A stretch of DNA of 14,158 nucleotides from MGBC102946 sp022793145 (GCA_947426265.1 CANEDJ010000038.1:1-14158), one strand, 5' to 3'. Positions 1-6,753 are shown, counted from the first letter of the stretch. A program made the numbers and translations. The notes: generated by a model from the letters alone, not told the origin.

Positions 1-11
1 TCCATTAAAAA

Positions 12-62
12 GACAAATAAGCATTTTTACTTGCTTATTTGTCAACAGCCTGAAAGAGCTTT
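12..62 (-). terminator. Composite two-hairpin terminator element, left copy
   Basis: Read on the minus strand, a hairpin with arms 53-62 and 66-75 is followed by the motif TTCAGGCTGTTGACAAA (54 down to 38). A second, perfect 12-bp hairpin with arms 32-43 and 12-23 comes next, then the run TCTTTTT. The second hairpin with its U-run is a good minus-strand intrinsic terminator. The same arrangement with a 16/17 identical motif occurs in the opposite orientation at 14082-14153. The repeated linker suggests a dispersed terminator-associated element rather than a chance pair of hairpins. It would act as a backup terminator for the minus-strand gene at 106-1293. Confidence 0.6.
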
Positions 63-78
63 ATAAAAGCTCTTTTTT
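53..78 (+). terminator. Intrinsic terminator of a gene left of the window
   Basis: Arms 53-62 (AAAGAGCTTT) and 66-75 pair perfectly over 10 bp with a 3-nt loop, and the 3' side runs into T74-T78. On the plus strand this is a standard rho-independent terminator. It must serve a plus-strand gene ending before position 1, since none ends inside the window here. The stem also forms the upstream hairpin of the minus-strand composite element at 12-62. Confidence 0.65.
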
Positions 79-107
79 ATTAAAAAAGAACGAGTAAACG
101 TTCTTTT
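78..107 (-). terminator. Intrinsic terminator of the minus-strand hypothetical gene
   Basis: Arms 84-92 and 99-107 (AAAAGAACG and CGTTCTTTT) pair over 9 bp with a 6-nt loop. On the minus strand the stem is followed by a T-rich tract (TTCTTTTTTAAT). The stem overlaps the stop codon of the gene at 106-1293, so the gene ends inside its own terminator. Confidence 0.65.
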
Positions 108-1293
108 AAGCAACTTTTTTTAAATAGACTTTTGGTTGATCTGCTGAAACTTGGATTAATGTTTCAAATTGATTTTGCATTGGAACTTGTAATTGTTCTA
201 TTAAAGATTTTTCTTCCATATAACATGCAAGACGTATTAAGGATTCTTTAAGATTTGGTTCATTCCAAATTTGATCTTGGAATATTTTTGGTAAATAATT
301 TGTTTTGGTAGCAAGTAATTCCATAAATCTTTTTTTGTCTTGTTCTTGAAGATTTTCATATTCTTTTACTTTTTGAAAGATAAACATTTTTGATGTTTTA
401 ATTCTAGTTTTTCCCTCATTTATTTTATTTCTATGATAAGTTGTTTGCTTTTTGATCCGCTTAGTAAGTGATCTTATTTGATGATCATTCATTGTTGTGA
501 CATCTTGGTTAGAAATTCCTAAAATAGAAAGTGAATGATTATTTTTATAGTCTTCCAAAATAGCATTTAAATATTTTTGCTCTCTTTTTCTTCTAAATGG
601 TAGAAGTCGATCAAGTTTTCCTAAAATACCTTTTCTAGTTAATCTTCTAGTGATTTTTTTCAGTTTAGGGTCTTTTTCTACTTTTTCTTTATGTTTTAAT
701 ATAAAGTCTATAGATAAAGGCTTTTTTCTATTTATTTGATAATTACGAAGTTCTTTTAATGTTTCTAAATCAAAGCTTTTTGAAGCTTCTAAAATAGCAC
801 TCTCAATGTGTTCTTCATGTTGATGCAACATTCTTTCGTCATGAGATAATTGTAAGTAAGAAATAGAGCCATCTAATCCAACTCCATATAAAGCTTGTTT
901 TTTTCCTTCATATTCAAAGTTTCTATTTTGAAGTTCTATTAGTGTTGTCATTATATCAAAGTCAGTTATAATTGCTTCTTTTATATATTCTAATGTTACA
1001 TGTTTTGGCTGTCTTATCAGTGTATCTAATTGTTCTAATTGAAATAGCCCAATTAGAAATTCTTTAGGATCTCCACTATAGTTTCCATATTTAGTCGCAA
1101 TTTCATCTAACTTTTGACTTGACATATTTATAATTGTCATAAGTAAAGGCAAATCTGTTAGTCTTTTTAAATATGCAATTTTCCCTTCTAACAATTCTTG
1201 TTCCAATTTAGAAAGTTTTTGATTTTCTAAGCTTTGTTTTAATGAATGGATGCGATTGATTACAAATGATAGGTACTGTTCTGATAATTCCAT
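106..1293 (-). CDS. Hypothetical protein, 395 aa, helical and highly charged
   Basis: I do not recognise a family. The protein is soluble, with no signal peptide or membrane segment, and looks almost entirely alpha-helical with many Lys and Glu residues. Residues about 210-240 form a strongly basic patch (KKITRRLTRKG followed by LLPFRRKREQK), and a second basic stretch lies near residues 278-302. These could contact nucleic acid or phospholipid, but that is inference only. The N-terminal 50 residues resemble a helical hairpin or coiled coil. The start is well supported: AAGGGGGA (1299-1306, minus strand) lies 5 nt upstream of the ATG. It is transcribed alone, with its own promoter (1323-1350) and terminator (78-107), divergently from sufB. 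Codon use and AT content match the neighbours, so there is no clear sign of recent transfer. Confidence 0.8.
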   Translation of the reverse strand: MELSEQYLSFVINRIHSLKQSLENQKLSKLEQELLEGKIAYLKRLTDLPLLMTIINMSSQKLDEIATKYGNYSGDPKEFLIGLFQLEQLDTLIRQPKHVTLEYIKEAIITDFDIMTTLIELQNRNFEYEGKKQALYGVGLDGSISYLQLSHDERMLHQHEEHIESAILEASKSFDLETLKELRNYQINRKKPLSIDFILKHKEKVEKDPKLKKITRRLTRKGILGKLDRLLPFRRKREQKYLNAILEDYKNNHSLSILGISNQDVTTMNDHQIRSLTKRIKKQTTYHRNKINEGKTRIKTSKMFIFQKVKEYENLQEQDKKRFMELLATKTNYLPKIFQDQIWNEPNLKESLIRLACYMEEKSLIEQLQVPMQNQFETLIQVSADQPKVYLKKVA

Positions 1294-1322
1294 ATAAATC
1301 CCCCTTATGAATTTATTTGGTT

Positions 1323-1350
1323 ATTATACATGTTTTTTTAAAAATTGCAA
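1323..1350 (-). promoter_or_regulatory. Sigma-A-type promoter of the hypothetical gene
   Basis: On the minus strand, TTGCAA (1350-1345) and a perfect TATAAT (1328-1323) are separated by 16 nt. The -10 box lies 29 nt upstream of the start codon, which leaves a leader of about 23 nt carrying the AAGGGGGA ribosome binding site. Confidence 0.6.
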
Positions 1351-1452
1351 ATTTTTCCTTAAAAAAATAATCAAATTTCAAAAATTATATTGTTTGATGA
1401 TAAAGTGAGGGCATAAAAGTTTTCTAAGTATTATATATTTTTATAAAATATT

Positions 1453-1481
1453 TTGCTTTCCTTTCCATTTTGTTTTATAAT
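1453..1481 (+). promoter_or_regulatory. Promoter of sufB with a very short leader
   Basis: TTGCTT (1453-1458) and a perfect TATAAT (1476-1481) are separated by 17 nt. The start codon at 1499 is only 17 nt after the -10 box, so the leader should be about 10 nt. It holds GGTGAT (1490-1495), which ends 3 nt before the ATG and acts as the Shine-Dalgarno sequence. Confidence 0.6.
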
Positions 1482-1498
1482 AGAAATATGGTGATAAC

Positions 1499-2806
1499 AT
1501 GACAAAAGGTTTAAATAAAACGTTCGTAAGAGAAATCTCAAAATTAAAAAAAGAACCAAAATGGATGACTGATTTTAGAATCAAAGCATACGAAATGTTT
1601 GAAAATTTTTCAAATCCTATTTTTGGACCTGAATTAAAATTAGATTTTAATGAAATCAATTATTTTAAACGTATTAGTGATAAAGTTAGTGATGAGTGGA
1701 AAGATGTACCAACAGATGCTAAAGAAACTTTTGAAAAACTAGGTGTAATTGATGCTGAAAAGAAATATTTGGGCGGAATTGGGGCACAATATGAAAGTGA
1801 AGTTGTATATCATCATATGTTAGAAGAATTGGTAGAAAAAAATGTAATATTTTGTGATACTGATACAGCTTTAAAAAAGTATCCAGAATTATTTAAAAAA
1901 TATTTTAACAGTTTAGTAAAATATGATGAAAATAAATATACAGCTTTAAATGGTGCTGTATGGAGTGGTGGAACTTTTATTTATGTGCCACCATATACGA
2001 AAATAGAAAGACCTTTGCAAAGTTATTTTCGAATTAATAGTAAGAATATGGGTCAATTTGAAAGGACCATTATTGTTGTAGATGAAGGTAGTGAATTACA
2101 CTATATGGAAGGATGTACAGCTCCAACTTATACAACGGATTCTTTACATGCTGCAGTAGTTGAAATCTATGTTGGTAAAAATGCAAAATGTAGATATACA
2201 ACCATTCAAAATTGGGCAAATAATATTTATAATTTAGTGACTAAAAGAGCAATTGTAGAAGAAAATGGCCTTATGGAATGGATTGATGGGAATATTGGTT
2301 CTAAAATTAATATGAAATATCCTGCTTGTATTTTAGTTGGACCTTATGCAAAAGGAAATTGTATTTCTATTGCTGTTGCTACGGAAGAGCAAATTCAAGA
2401 TGCAGGAGCCAAAATGATTCATTTAGCGCCTTATACAACAAGTAGCATTATCAGTAAATCGATTGCTGGGAAAGGTGGAAATGCTAGTTATCGAGGGACT
2501 GTAAAAATTAGTAAAAAAGCAGAATACTCAAAGAGTACCATTAAATGTGATACTATTATTTTGGACGAATTTTCAAAAAGTGATACAATTCCTAAAAATA
2601 TTGTTGAAAATTCAACTTCAATTTTAGAGCATGAAGCAAGTGTTTCAAAAATTGATGAAGAGCAATTATTTTATTTGATGAGCAGAGGATTATCAGAAGA
2701 AAAAGCCAAAGAGTTACTAATTATGGGGTTTATAGATCGCTTTAGAGAAGAACTTCCAATGGAATATGCAGTAGAATTGAATGCATTATTAAAAAACTAT
2801 TTTTAA
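1499..2806 (+). CDS. sufB: Fe-S cluster assembly scaffold SufB, unlinked to other suf genes
   Basis: SufB is the central scaffold of the SUF pathway. With SufC (ATPase) and SufD it forms the cytosolic SufBCD complex on which Fe-S clusters are built from sulfur supplied by SufS-SufU. At 435 aa the protein is a little shorter than Bacillus SufB. Seen in the sequence: the N-terminal SufB segment ending in a YESE motif (residues 98-101), the core beta-helix region (about 150-350) with GAVWSGGTFIYVPP, and the C-terminal block KCD (Cys350), SDTIP (361-365) and EHEASVSKI (377-385). These correspond to the essential Cys, Glu and His residues of E. coli SufB. The start is fixed by an in-frame upstream TAG at 1481 and by GGTGAT at 1490. 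In Firmicutes sufB normally closes a sufC-D-S-U-B operon. Here the upstream gene is divergent and the downstream gene has its own promoter, so sufB is transcribed alone. A broader SufBD-family role cannot be excluded, but all SufB hallmarks are present. Confidence 0.93.
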   Translation: MTKGLNKTFVREISKLKKEPKWMTDFRIKAYEMFENFSNPIFGPELKLDFNEINYFKRISDKVSDEWKDVPTDAKETFEKLGVIDAEKKYLGGIGAQYESEVVYHHMLEELVEKNVIFCDTDTALKKYPELFKKYFNSLVKYDENKYTALNGAVWSGGTFIYVPPYTKIERPLQSYFRINSKNMGQFERTIIVVDEGSELHYMEGCTAPTYTTDSLHAAVVEIYVGKNAKCRYTTIQNWANNIYNLVTKRAIVEENGLMEWIDGNIGSKINMKYPACILVGPYAKGNCISIAVATEEQIQDAGAKMIHLAPYTTSSIISKSIAGKGGNASYRGTVKISKKAEYSKSTIKCDTIILDEFSKSDTIPKNIVENSTSILEHEASVSKIDEEQLFYLMSRGLSEEKAKELLIMGFIDRFREELPMEYAVELNALLKNYF

Positions 2807-2819
2807 ATTGCGAAATTTG

Positions 2820-2828
2820 TGTTATAAT
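2820..2828 (+). promoter_or_regulatory. Extended -10 promoter of the small lipoprotein gene
   Basis: TGTTATAAT (2820-2828) is a textbook extended -10 (TGnTATAAT). No good -35 lies at the usual distance, because the stop codon of sufB falls there, which fits an extended -10 promoter. It lies 26 nt upstream of the start codon at 2855. Confidence 0.55.
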
Positions 2829-2854
2829 GTAGATAATAAGGAGGAAAGAATAAG

Positions 2855-3187
2855 ATGAAGAAGTTTTTAATCGTATCAGTTACAGTCCTATCTTTATTTA
2901 TGGTTGGTTGTGGTAAAAAACAAGAAGAGAAAAAACCAGAAACAAAATCACCTCAAGAAATAGCAATGGAGAAGTATGCAAAAGATTACTATCTTAAATT
3001 TATGAATAAATATTTAACCAACCCAACTGTATCAATAGAAGCTTTAAAGAAAGTAAAAAGTGATGGATATACAGATTATGATTTAAGTGATTTGGAGAAA
3101 TGCAAAGACACTTCTTATACTGAATTAGTACTTGAAGAAGGAACAAATGAAGTAAAAGGATTCAAACATCATTTAGAGTGTAACTAA
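2855..3187 (+). CDS. Small lipoprotein of unknown function
   Basis: The 110-aa product starts with a lipoprotein signal: Lys2-Lys3, a hydrophobic stretch (residues 4-17) and the lipobox MVGC with Cys19 as the predicted lipidated residue. The mature part begins with a charged Lys/Glu/Pro linker (about 20-38), expected to span the wall-proximal space, followed by a small mixed alpha/beta domain. Two further cysteines (Cys83 and Cys109) could form an extracellular disulfide. I do not recognise a family. The ribosome binding site AAGGAGG (2838-2844) lies 10 nt before the ATG. It has its own extended -10 promoter and a strong terminator (3273-3310), so it is monocistronic and not functionally tied to sufB or ssb by operon structure. 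Confidence 0.85.
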   Translation: MKKFLIVSVTVLSLFMVGCGKKQEEKKPETKSPQEIAMEKYAKDYYLKFMNKYLTNPTVSIEALKKVKSDGYTDYDLSDLEKCKDTSYTELVLEEGTNEVKGFKHHLECN

Positions 3188-3272
3188 TAAAACTTGTAAA
3201 TCTGGAAAATGTATTATATTTAATTTTAAAAATTCGTTTAACAGATTTCGAAAAACAGCAATTTAAGAAATT

Positions 3273-3310
3273 AAGAAATGTAAAAATATTTATTTGCATT
3301 TCTTTTTTTT
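3273..3310 (+). terminator. Intrinsic terminator after the lipoprotein gene
   Basis: AGAAATGTAAA (3274-3284) pairs with TTTGCATTTCT (3293-3303) over 11 bp with one G-T wobble and an 8-nt loop, followed by seven T residues to 3310. The 3' arm also carries the -35 box of the ssb promoter, so the end of one transcript and the start of the next are packed together. Confidence 0.75.
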
Positions 3311-3322
3311 ATCGTTTATAGT
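3294..3322 (+). promoter_or_regulatory. Promoter of ssb
   Basis: TTGCAT (3294-3299) and TATAGT (3317-3322) are separated by 17 nt. The predicted start of transcription (about 3329) falls just before the AAGGAGG (3331-3337) of ssb, so the leader is about 16 nt. Confidence 0.5.
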
Positions 3323-3344
3323 GTAGCACGAAGGAGGAAAAATT

Positions 3345-3683
3345 ATGTTAAACCAAACAGTATTAGTAGGAAGATTGGTGAAAGATCCAGAGCTTCGTGA
3401 AACCGATAATGGTAGAAAGGTAACAAATATAACACTCGCTGTTCCGAGAAGTTATAAAAATTTAAATGGAGAATATGATACAGATTTTATATCTTGTGTA
3501 TTATGGAAAGGAGTAGCAGAAAGTACTGTCGAATATTGCAAGCGAGGAGATCTCGTAGGTGTGAAAGGACGAATCCAGTCTAGAAACATTGAACTAGAGG
3601 ATGAAACCAAAAAGCAGGTAGTGGAAGTTGTAGCAGAAAAAATAACTTTCTTATCAAGCAAACATGTAGAAGAAACAGAATAA
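3345..3683 (+). CDS. ssb: Short single-stranded-DNA-binding protein (SsbB-like)
   Basis: An OB-fold SSB that coats single-stranded DNA, normally as a tetramer. Seen: the N-terminal strand MLNQTVLVGRLVKDPELR, the central NITLAVPRSYKN...TDFISCVLWKGVAES block, and the RGDLVGVKGRIQSR motif, all typical of bacterial SSB. The protein is only 112 aa, about the size of B. subtilis SsbB (YwpH). It stops soon after the OB fold, at HVEETE, so it lacks the long linker and the acidic DDDIPF-type tip that recruits repair and replication partners. It also lies outside the rpsF-ssb-rpsR context of the replicative SSB. This suggests an accessory SSB for DNA uptake or repair. Whether the genome has a second, full-length SSB cannot be seen here. 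AAGGAGG sits 7 nt before the ATG. Confidence 0.92.
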   Translation: MLNQTVLVGRLVKDPELRETDNGRKVTNITLAVPRSYKNLNGEYDTDFISCVLWKGVAESTVEYCKRGDLVGVKGRIQSRNIELEDETKKQVVEVVAEKITFLSSKHVEETE

Positions 3684-3695
3684 TATCTGTTTTTT
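3673..3695 (+). terminator. Weak terminator after ssb
   Basis: AAACAGA (3673-3679) pairs with TCTGTTT (3686-3692) over 7 bp around the stop codon, followed by T residues to 3695. The stem is short and AT-rich, so termination may be partial, allowing some read-through to pdp. Confidence 0.4.
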
Positions 3696-3724
3696 CATAG
3701 GTTAGAAAATATTTTAAAACTCTG

Positions 3725-3751
3725 TTGCTTTTTTTCAAATTCATGTATAAT
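3725..3751 (+). promoter_or_regulatory. Promoter of pdp with a very short leader
   Basis: A perfect TATAAT (3746-3751) lies 16 nt upstream of the ATG at 3768. TTGCTT (3725-3730) is a possible -35 but at a short 15-nt spacing. The leader would be about 10 nt and contains GGTGA (3758-3762) as ribosome binding site. The block TATAATAGAA followed by GGTGA and ATG closely copies the arrangement before sufB. Confidence 0.55.
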
Positions 3752-3767
3752 AGAATTGGTGAAAAAT

Positions 3768-5042
3768 ATGAATATAGTGGATATTATTAATAGAAAAAGA
3801 GAAAAACAAATACTTACAAATGAAGAAATTACTTATGCTATAAATGGTTATGTAGAAGGGATAATTAAAGATTATCAGATGAGTTCTTTATTGATGGCAA
3901 TTTGTTTAAATGGAATGACTGATGAAGAAGTCTTTTCTTTAACTGATGTGATGCTTCAAAGTGGAGAATCTTTAGACTTATCAAAAATATCAGGTATCAA
4001 GGTAGATAAACATTCAACTGGAGGAGTGGGCGATAAAACAACTCTTATTTTAGGACCACTAGTGGCTTCAACTGGTGTAAAACATGCGAAAATGAGTGGA
4101 AGAGGACTTGGTCATACTGGGGGAACAATAGATAAACTAGAATCTATTTCAGGTTTTCAAACTACTATGTCATTAGAAGCTTTTGCAGAACAAGTAAATG
4201 ATATTAATTTCGCACTTGTTGGACAAATGGGAAATTTGGTTCCAGCAGATAAGAAAATTTATGCATTAAGAGATGTAACAGGAACTGTAGAATCTATTCC
4301 ATTGATTGCTTCAAGCATTATGAGCAAAAAGTTAGCAAGTGGTGCTGATAAAATAGTCATTGATGTAAAGGTAGGAGAAGGGGCTTTAGTAAAAACGTTA
4401 GAAGATGCGAGAACTTTAGCAAATCTTATGGTTAAGATTGGAAAAAATGCAAGGAGAGAAGTTGTTTGTGTTCTTTCTAATATGGATGAGCCATTAGGAA
4501 CACATATAGGGAATGCCTTAGAAGTAGAAGAAGCGATTCAATTTTTAAAAGGGAATTATGAAAAAGATGTATATGAACTTGTTATGACTTTAGGGACATT
4601 GATGGTTCAAATGGGATTGCAAGTTTCAGAAGAGGAAGCAAAAACATTACTAAAACAAAATTTAGATACAGGAAAAGGATATCAAAAATTAGAAGAATTT
4701 GTTTCTAGACAAGGTGGAAACTTAGAGAAAATAGAAAAAGGTCCAAAAATATTTTCTGTAAAAAGTATAAAGTCTGGATATATCAATAAAATTCATACTT
4801 TAGAATTAGGGGAAATTGTAAGAGCAATAGGAGCAGGAAGATATCAAAAAGAAGATATCATTGATTATGGAGTAGGAATTGTGTTAAGTAAAAAAGTAGG
4901 AGATTTTGTTTTAAAAGATGAAGAATTATTAAAAATATATGTTCATGAAAAGGATATGGAAATAGGAAGAATATTAGATTGCTTTGAGATTGGTGTACAT
5001 TATGAGGAACCAAAGCCTCTTATCTATGAGATTATAAAATGA
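3768..5042 (+). CDS. pdp: Pyrimidine-nucleoside phosphorylase
   Basis: Cytosolic enzyme of nucleoside salvage that cleaves uridine, thymidine and deoxyuridine with phosphate to the free base and (deoxy)ribose-1-phosphate. Counting from this start the protein is 424 aa, close to Bacillus Pdp. Seen: the N-terminal helical domain, the phosphate-binding loop KHSTGGVGDK (81-90), the family signature SGRGLGHTGGTIDKLE (110-125), the YALRDVTGTV and SIMSKKLASGAD blocks that bind base and phosphate, and a C-terminal domain with GAGRYQKED. An in-frame TTG at 3756 gives a longer reading, but I chose ATG 3768 because MNIVDII aligns with the Bacillus start and GGTGA (3758-3762) is 5 nt upstream. The next gene overlaps by the ATGA at 5039, so the two are translated in a coupled way. 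The Bacillus partners deoC and nupC are not adjacent. The close paralogue DeoA is the main alternative name. Confidence 0.93.
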   Translation: MNIVDIINRKREKQILTNEEITYAINGYVEGIIKDYQMSSLLMAICLNGMTDEEVFSLTDVMLQSGESLDLSKISGIKVDKHSTGGVGDKTTLILGPLVASTGVKHAKMSGRGLGHTGGTIDKLESISGFQTTMSLEAFAEQVNDINFALVGQMGNLVPADKKIYALRDVTGTVESIPLIASSIMSKKLASGADKIVIDVKVGEGALVKTLEDARTLANLMVKIGKNARREVVCVLSNMDEPLGTHIGNALEVEEAIQFLKGNYEKDVYELVMTLGTLMVQMGLQVSEEEAKTLLKQNLDTGKGYQKLEEFVSRQGGNLEKIEKGPKIFSVKSIKSGYINKIHTLELGEIVRAIGAGRYQKEDIIDYGVGIVLSKKVGDFVLKDEELLKIYVHEKDMEIGRILDCFEIGVHYEEPKPLIYEIIK

Positions 5043-5695
5043 TAACAACGATTTTAGTTTTTATCGCTACTTCTATAGCAATTGTTATTTATACAATTTA
5101 TTCATTTCGATGGTTTGCGTTCTTTATCTTTTTTTTAGTAGCTTTTATTATTCATATAAAGGTGAGAAGAGAAATAAAGAAATATGGACCGAAGTCAATT
5201 TTTAGAGCTTTTCATCAATGTCCAACAGAAAATGAACAGTTAAAATTAGTTAAAAATGTCTTACTTTATAGAATAAGAGTTCAATCTTTGTTTGAAATGA
5301 ATTCTGAAATATTAGTGAGTATTACCCATAGTGGGATTTATATTGTTAAAGTTTTAGATTCTGTAGGAAAAATATCTGGAGATAAAAGAGACTCATCTTT
5401 TATTTTGAAAGGTGAGAAAGTAGAATATGTTTCTAATTTTTTCTTAGAGTTGGATACTATAGAAAAAGATATTAAGAAGCAAATAAAAAATGTAATTATA
5501 AAAAAAATTATTGTTAAAAAAGGGACATGTTTAATAGAAGTCCCTTATTCTAAAGCGTATTTTGTAGTTGGAATGCATAATTTTCATTATGAATTGCAAA
5601 AATTAGAAAAGGAAAAACTATATACAGAAGAAAAAATAAAAGAATTAGATTTAAGTTTGATTCATATTTTGTCAAATAATGTCAAATTGAAATAG
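5039..5695 (+). CDS. Membrane-anchored NERD-like protein, probably catalytically inactive
   Basis: The 218-aa product opens with two hydrophobic segments (about 3-20 and 25-42) that form a membrane hairpin, then a basic flank (KVRREIKKYG). Residues about 85-150 resemble a NERD (nuclease-related) domain: ILVSITHSGIYIVKVLDSVG followed by KISGD matches the family pattern of an 'ID.lvit..GiyvIEvKn..G.i.G' core, followed by the expected helix (about 137-150). However, the NERD Asp is replaced (Ser94 region) and the Glu of EVK is Val103, so the metal-binding residues of this restriction-endonuclease-like fold seem lost. The start overlaps the pdp stop (ATGA), with no promoter between them, so it is co-translated with pdp. 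A link between the two jobs is not obvious. The family call is by pattern only, and an unrelated membrane protein remains possible. Confidence 0.6.
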   Translation: MITTILVFIATSIAIVIYTIYSFRWFAFFIFFLVAFIIHIKVRREIKKYGPKSIFRAFHQCPTENEQLKLVKNVLLYRIRVQSLFEMNSEILVSITHSGIYIVKVLDSVGKISGDKRDSSFILKGEKVEYVSNFFLELDTIEKDIKKQIKNVIIKKIIVKKGTCLIEVPYSKAYFVVGMHNFHYELQKLEKEKLYTEEKIKELDLSLIHILSNNVKLK

Positions 5696-5700
5696 AATGC

Positions 5701-5729
5701 TTGCACCAAATAAAATTCTAAGTTACAAT
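5701..5729 (+). promoter_or_regulatory. Promoter of the rpoZ-recX-nudix unit
   Basis: TTGCAC (5701-5706) and TACAAT (5724-5729) are separated by 17 nt, and start immediately after the stop codon of the NERD-like gene. The leader to the rpoZ start at 5751 would be about 15 nt and carries the ribosome binding site. Confidence 0.5.
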
Positions 5730-5750
5730 CAAAATAGGAGGGATGATAAA

Positions 5751-5945
5751 ATGATTTATCCATCAATAGATAAACTATTAAATCAAGTTGGTTCTAAATA
5801 TTTGTTAGTTAATATTGTATCAAAAAGAGCCAAAGAAATGAAAGAGACAGATCATTATCAGATGAAAGATAATGAGTATGTTTCTAAAAAAGAAATTGGA
5901 AAAGCATTAGAAGAAGTTTCAAAAGACTTAATACATATGAAATAG
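5751..5945 (+). CDS. rpoZ: RNA polymerase omega subunit
   Basis: Small subunit that wraps the C-terminus of beta-prime and helps RNA polymerase assemble. The 64-aa product starts MIYPSIDKLL and contains SKYLLVNIVSKRAKEM (residues 15-30), the conserved omega core, followed by a short helical tail with YVSKKEIGKALEEV. The size matches Firmicutes omega (about 65-70 aa). The open frame extends upstream to 5697, but ATG 5751 is right: AGGAGGGA (5736-5743) is 7 nt before it and the family begins here. In many Firmicutes rpoZ follows gmk. Here it leads a small unit with recX and a Nudix gene, with 31 nt and no terminator before recX. Confidence 0.9.
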   Translation: MIYPSIDKLLNQVGSKYLLVNIVSKRAKEMKETDHYQMKDNEYVSKKEIGKALEEVSKDLIHMK

Positions 5946-5976
5946 GTATTAAGTTTTCTTGTAATGGGGGAATTTT

Positions 5977-6753
5977 ATGAAAATAAAACATATAAAAAAA
6001 ATAGGTAAAAATAAATATGAAATAGAATTAGAAACTGAAAAGATTAAAACTTATGATACAGTGATGCTCAAATATCAAATTGCCTTAAAAAAAGAATTAT
6101 CAGATCAACTGATAGAAGAAATAAAGGAAGAAACAAAAGTAGCTGGAATTTATGATAAAACAATTGTATTTTTAAATAAAAAATTAAGAAGTGAAAAAGA
6201 AGTTAGAGAATTTTTAAAAAAACAGGGAGTAGAAGAACAAGAAGAATTGATAGAAAAATTAAGAAATCAAGGTTTTTTTCATGAGGAGACATATATAGAA
6301 GCCTATATTCATGATCGTTTCTCTTTTTCTCCAGATGGTCCAAATAAAATAAAAGAGAATTTATTGAAACAAGATTTTGATTATGAAGAAGTAGAAAAAG
6401 CACTTGCAAAGATAGATGAAAAAGAAATTAGACAAAAGTTATCAAAATTAATGAATAAAAAGATGAATTTAAATCATAAACATTCAGAGAAATATTGTAA
6501 ACAAAAAGTGTTAGAATCTATGCAACAATTGGGCTATTCTAAAGATATGATTGAAAGTATATTATCAGAATATAATGTAGACCATAGTGAAATATTAGAA
6601 GCAGAAGCAAGAAAATTGTATCAAAAATATATGGCTAAAAAAAATGAAAAAGAATTAATGTTTTTCTTAAAACAAAAGCTTTATCAAAAGCAATATCCTA
6701 TGGATGATATTAATATTGTTTTAGAAAAAATAATGGAGGAACATAATAAATGA
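5977..6753 (+). CDS. recX: Regulatory protein RecX
   Basis: RecX binds RecA filaments and tunes recombination and the SOS response. The 258-aa product is of the long, Bacillus-type length. Seen: an N-terminal region (about 1-60), then tandem three-helix RecX repeats starting YDKTIVFLNKKLRSEKEVREF (about 59-79), which matches the 'aL.yL..r.rSe.El...L' consensus. A second repeat carries NQGFFHEETYIEAYIHDRF (97-115) and GPNKIKENLLKQDF (121-134), and further degenerate repeats follow at 150-255. Charged residues are mostly Lys and Glu. GGGGGA lies 5-8 nt before the ATG at 5977. It follows rpoZ after 31 nt and overlaps the Nudix gene by ATGA, so the three are probably one transcript. recA is not in the window. 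I see no SOS box upstream. Confidence 0.88.
   Translation: MKIKHIKKIGKNKYEIELETEKIKTYDTVMLKYQIALKKELSDQLIEEIKEETKVAGIYDKTIVFLNKKLRSEKEVREFLKKQGVEEQEELIEKLRNQGFFHEETYIEAYIHDRFSFSPDGPNKIKENLLKQDFDYEEVEKALAKIDEKEIRQKLSKLMNKKMNLNHKHSEKYCKQKVLESMQQLGYSKDMIESILSEYNVDHSEILEAEARKLYQKYMAKKNEKELMFFLKQKLYQKQYPMDDINIVLEKIMEEHNK

Noticed and set aside
1441..1659. Minus-strand open frame of 72 codons overlapping the sufB start
   Set aside because: It lies antisense to the sufB promoter and coding start, has no ribosome binding site that fits and encodes no recognisable protein.
3198..3248. Inverted repeat AAATCTG / CAGATTT between the lipoprotein gene and ssb
   Set aside because: The arms are 7 bp with a loop of more than 35 nt in very AT-rich DNA. 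A much better terminator follows at 3273, so this is probably chance.
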